From contig NZ_PVTS01000007.1 of the NCBI RefSeq assembly GCF_003003035.1, forward strand, positions 1 to 64,000: 64,000 bases of DNA, in the 5' to 3' direction. Below the pieces are notes generated by a model. That model made no database searches. It was not told where the DNA came from and was given only the letters and a program-made list of their open reading frames with translations. Positions 62,840 to 64,000 of the stretch are shown here, piece by piece. The position numbers and the translations under genes were made by a program. This DNA is from Marinilabilia salmonicolor (GTDB taxonomy: Bacteria; Bacteroidota; Bacteroidia; Bacteroidales; Marinilabiliaceae). The number at the start of each line of letters is the position of its first letter. Position 1 is the stretch's first letter.

Positions 62840-62928
62840 AAGTAGATTTTGTAAAAATAGAATAACAAATCTTTTTCACCAATTGAATGAAGAAAAATTA
62901 TTTCCCTAAAAAATCAGGATGTCCGGGT

Positions 62929-62956
62929 TTGTAGTGAAAAATATTGTCTAAATTTG
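62929..62956 (+). promoter_or_regulatory. Putative promoter of beta-galactosidase gene
   Basis: TTG (62929-62931) and TAAATTTG (62949-62956), spacer 17 nt, ~120 nt before the start codon. The match is fair. Confidence 0.4.
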
Positions 62957-63013
62957 TTTTTTAGAGATGCCCCGTTGTGTTAATTAGCTGATTGTCAAAA
63001 CACTTTTGACTGA

Positions 63014-64000
<987 letters not shown>

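Overview
The window looks like a chromosomal segment of a Bacteroidota bacterium, most likely in or near the Bacteroidales/Marinilabiliales. The evidence is: promoters of the Bacteroidota type (TTG, 19-20 nt, TAnnTTTG), almost no Shine-Dalgarno sequences, and families concentrated in this phylum (DUF4301, BlaI with an M56-TonB fusion, FadL plus SGNH lipoprotein, LytS/LytTR pairs, secreted TPR proteins). No rRNA, tRNA or CRISPR array was seen. The species cannot be named from the sequence alone.

Region 1 (1-13 kb) is an accessory island. It opens with a C-terminally truncated IS91-family transposase translationally coupled to a tyrosine recombinase, followed by an attC-like inverted repeat. 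Then come AT-rich, mostly unrecognised genes: a VIT/vWA/TPR/DUF2135 surface protein, small membrane proteins, a class II Fic enzyme with a repeated upstream motif, a lipoprotein, a cold-shock-domain-like protein and an SRAP protein. Gene remnants and a possible insertion-sequence end lie between them.

Region 2 (13-23.5 kb) holds envelope and regulatory genes: an outer-membrane barrel, a secreted HExxH peptidase, a LytS/LytTR two-component pair, a GNAT acetyltransferase, a DUF502 protein, two unrelated L,D-transpeptidases, a CDF metal exporter and a DUF4143 ATPase.

Region 3 (24-31.2 kb) is a sensory cluster: a MEDS-domain protein, a hybrid histidine kinase, a stand-alone cobalamin-binding protein with the CarH-type Wx9EH signature placed 2 nt upstream of a PAS kinase, and a multi-PAS kinase. 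The cobalamin protein plus kinase is a candidate light or cobalamin sensing pair that works through phosphorylation rather than direct DNA binding.

Region 4 (31.5-47 kb) contains SulP plus DsrE, PhoH, purC, an unusual YciB-like membrane domain fused to a Nudix hydrolase, a BlaI repressor with an M56 peptidase-TonB fusion under two visible operators, aroE, a DUF368 lipid-carrier transporter, TPR proteins and DUF4301.

Region 5 (47.7-64 kb) contains FadL plus SGNH lipoprotein, an overlapping M23 peptidase-TPR-PIF1 helicase/TPR operon, a TRIC channel, a four-domain CoA-disulfide-reductase/rhodanese/TusA/DsrE protein, an M13 peptidase, and the 5' part of a GH2 beta-galactosidase cut by the window end.

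Scattered through all regions are non-coding repeats that look structured. (i) Two copies of a roughly 55-nt transcript unit, each with an identical-spacing promoter and terminator (11.2 and 32.9 kb), form a candidate small RNA. (ii) A family of 57-190 bp inverted-repeat elements (26.4, 33.1, 42.9, 62.7 kb, with a divergent relative at 60.4 kb) has stems that change in sequence but stay complementary. (iii) A 36-bp palindrome occurs twice with compensatory changes.
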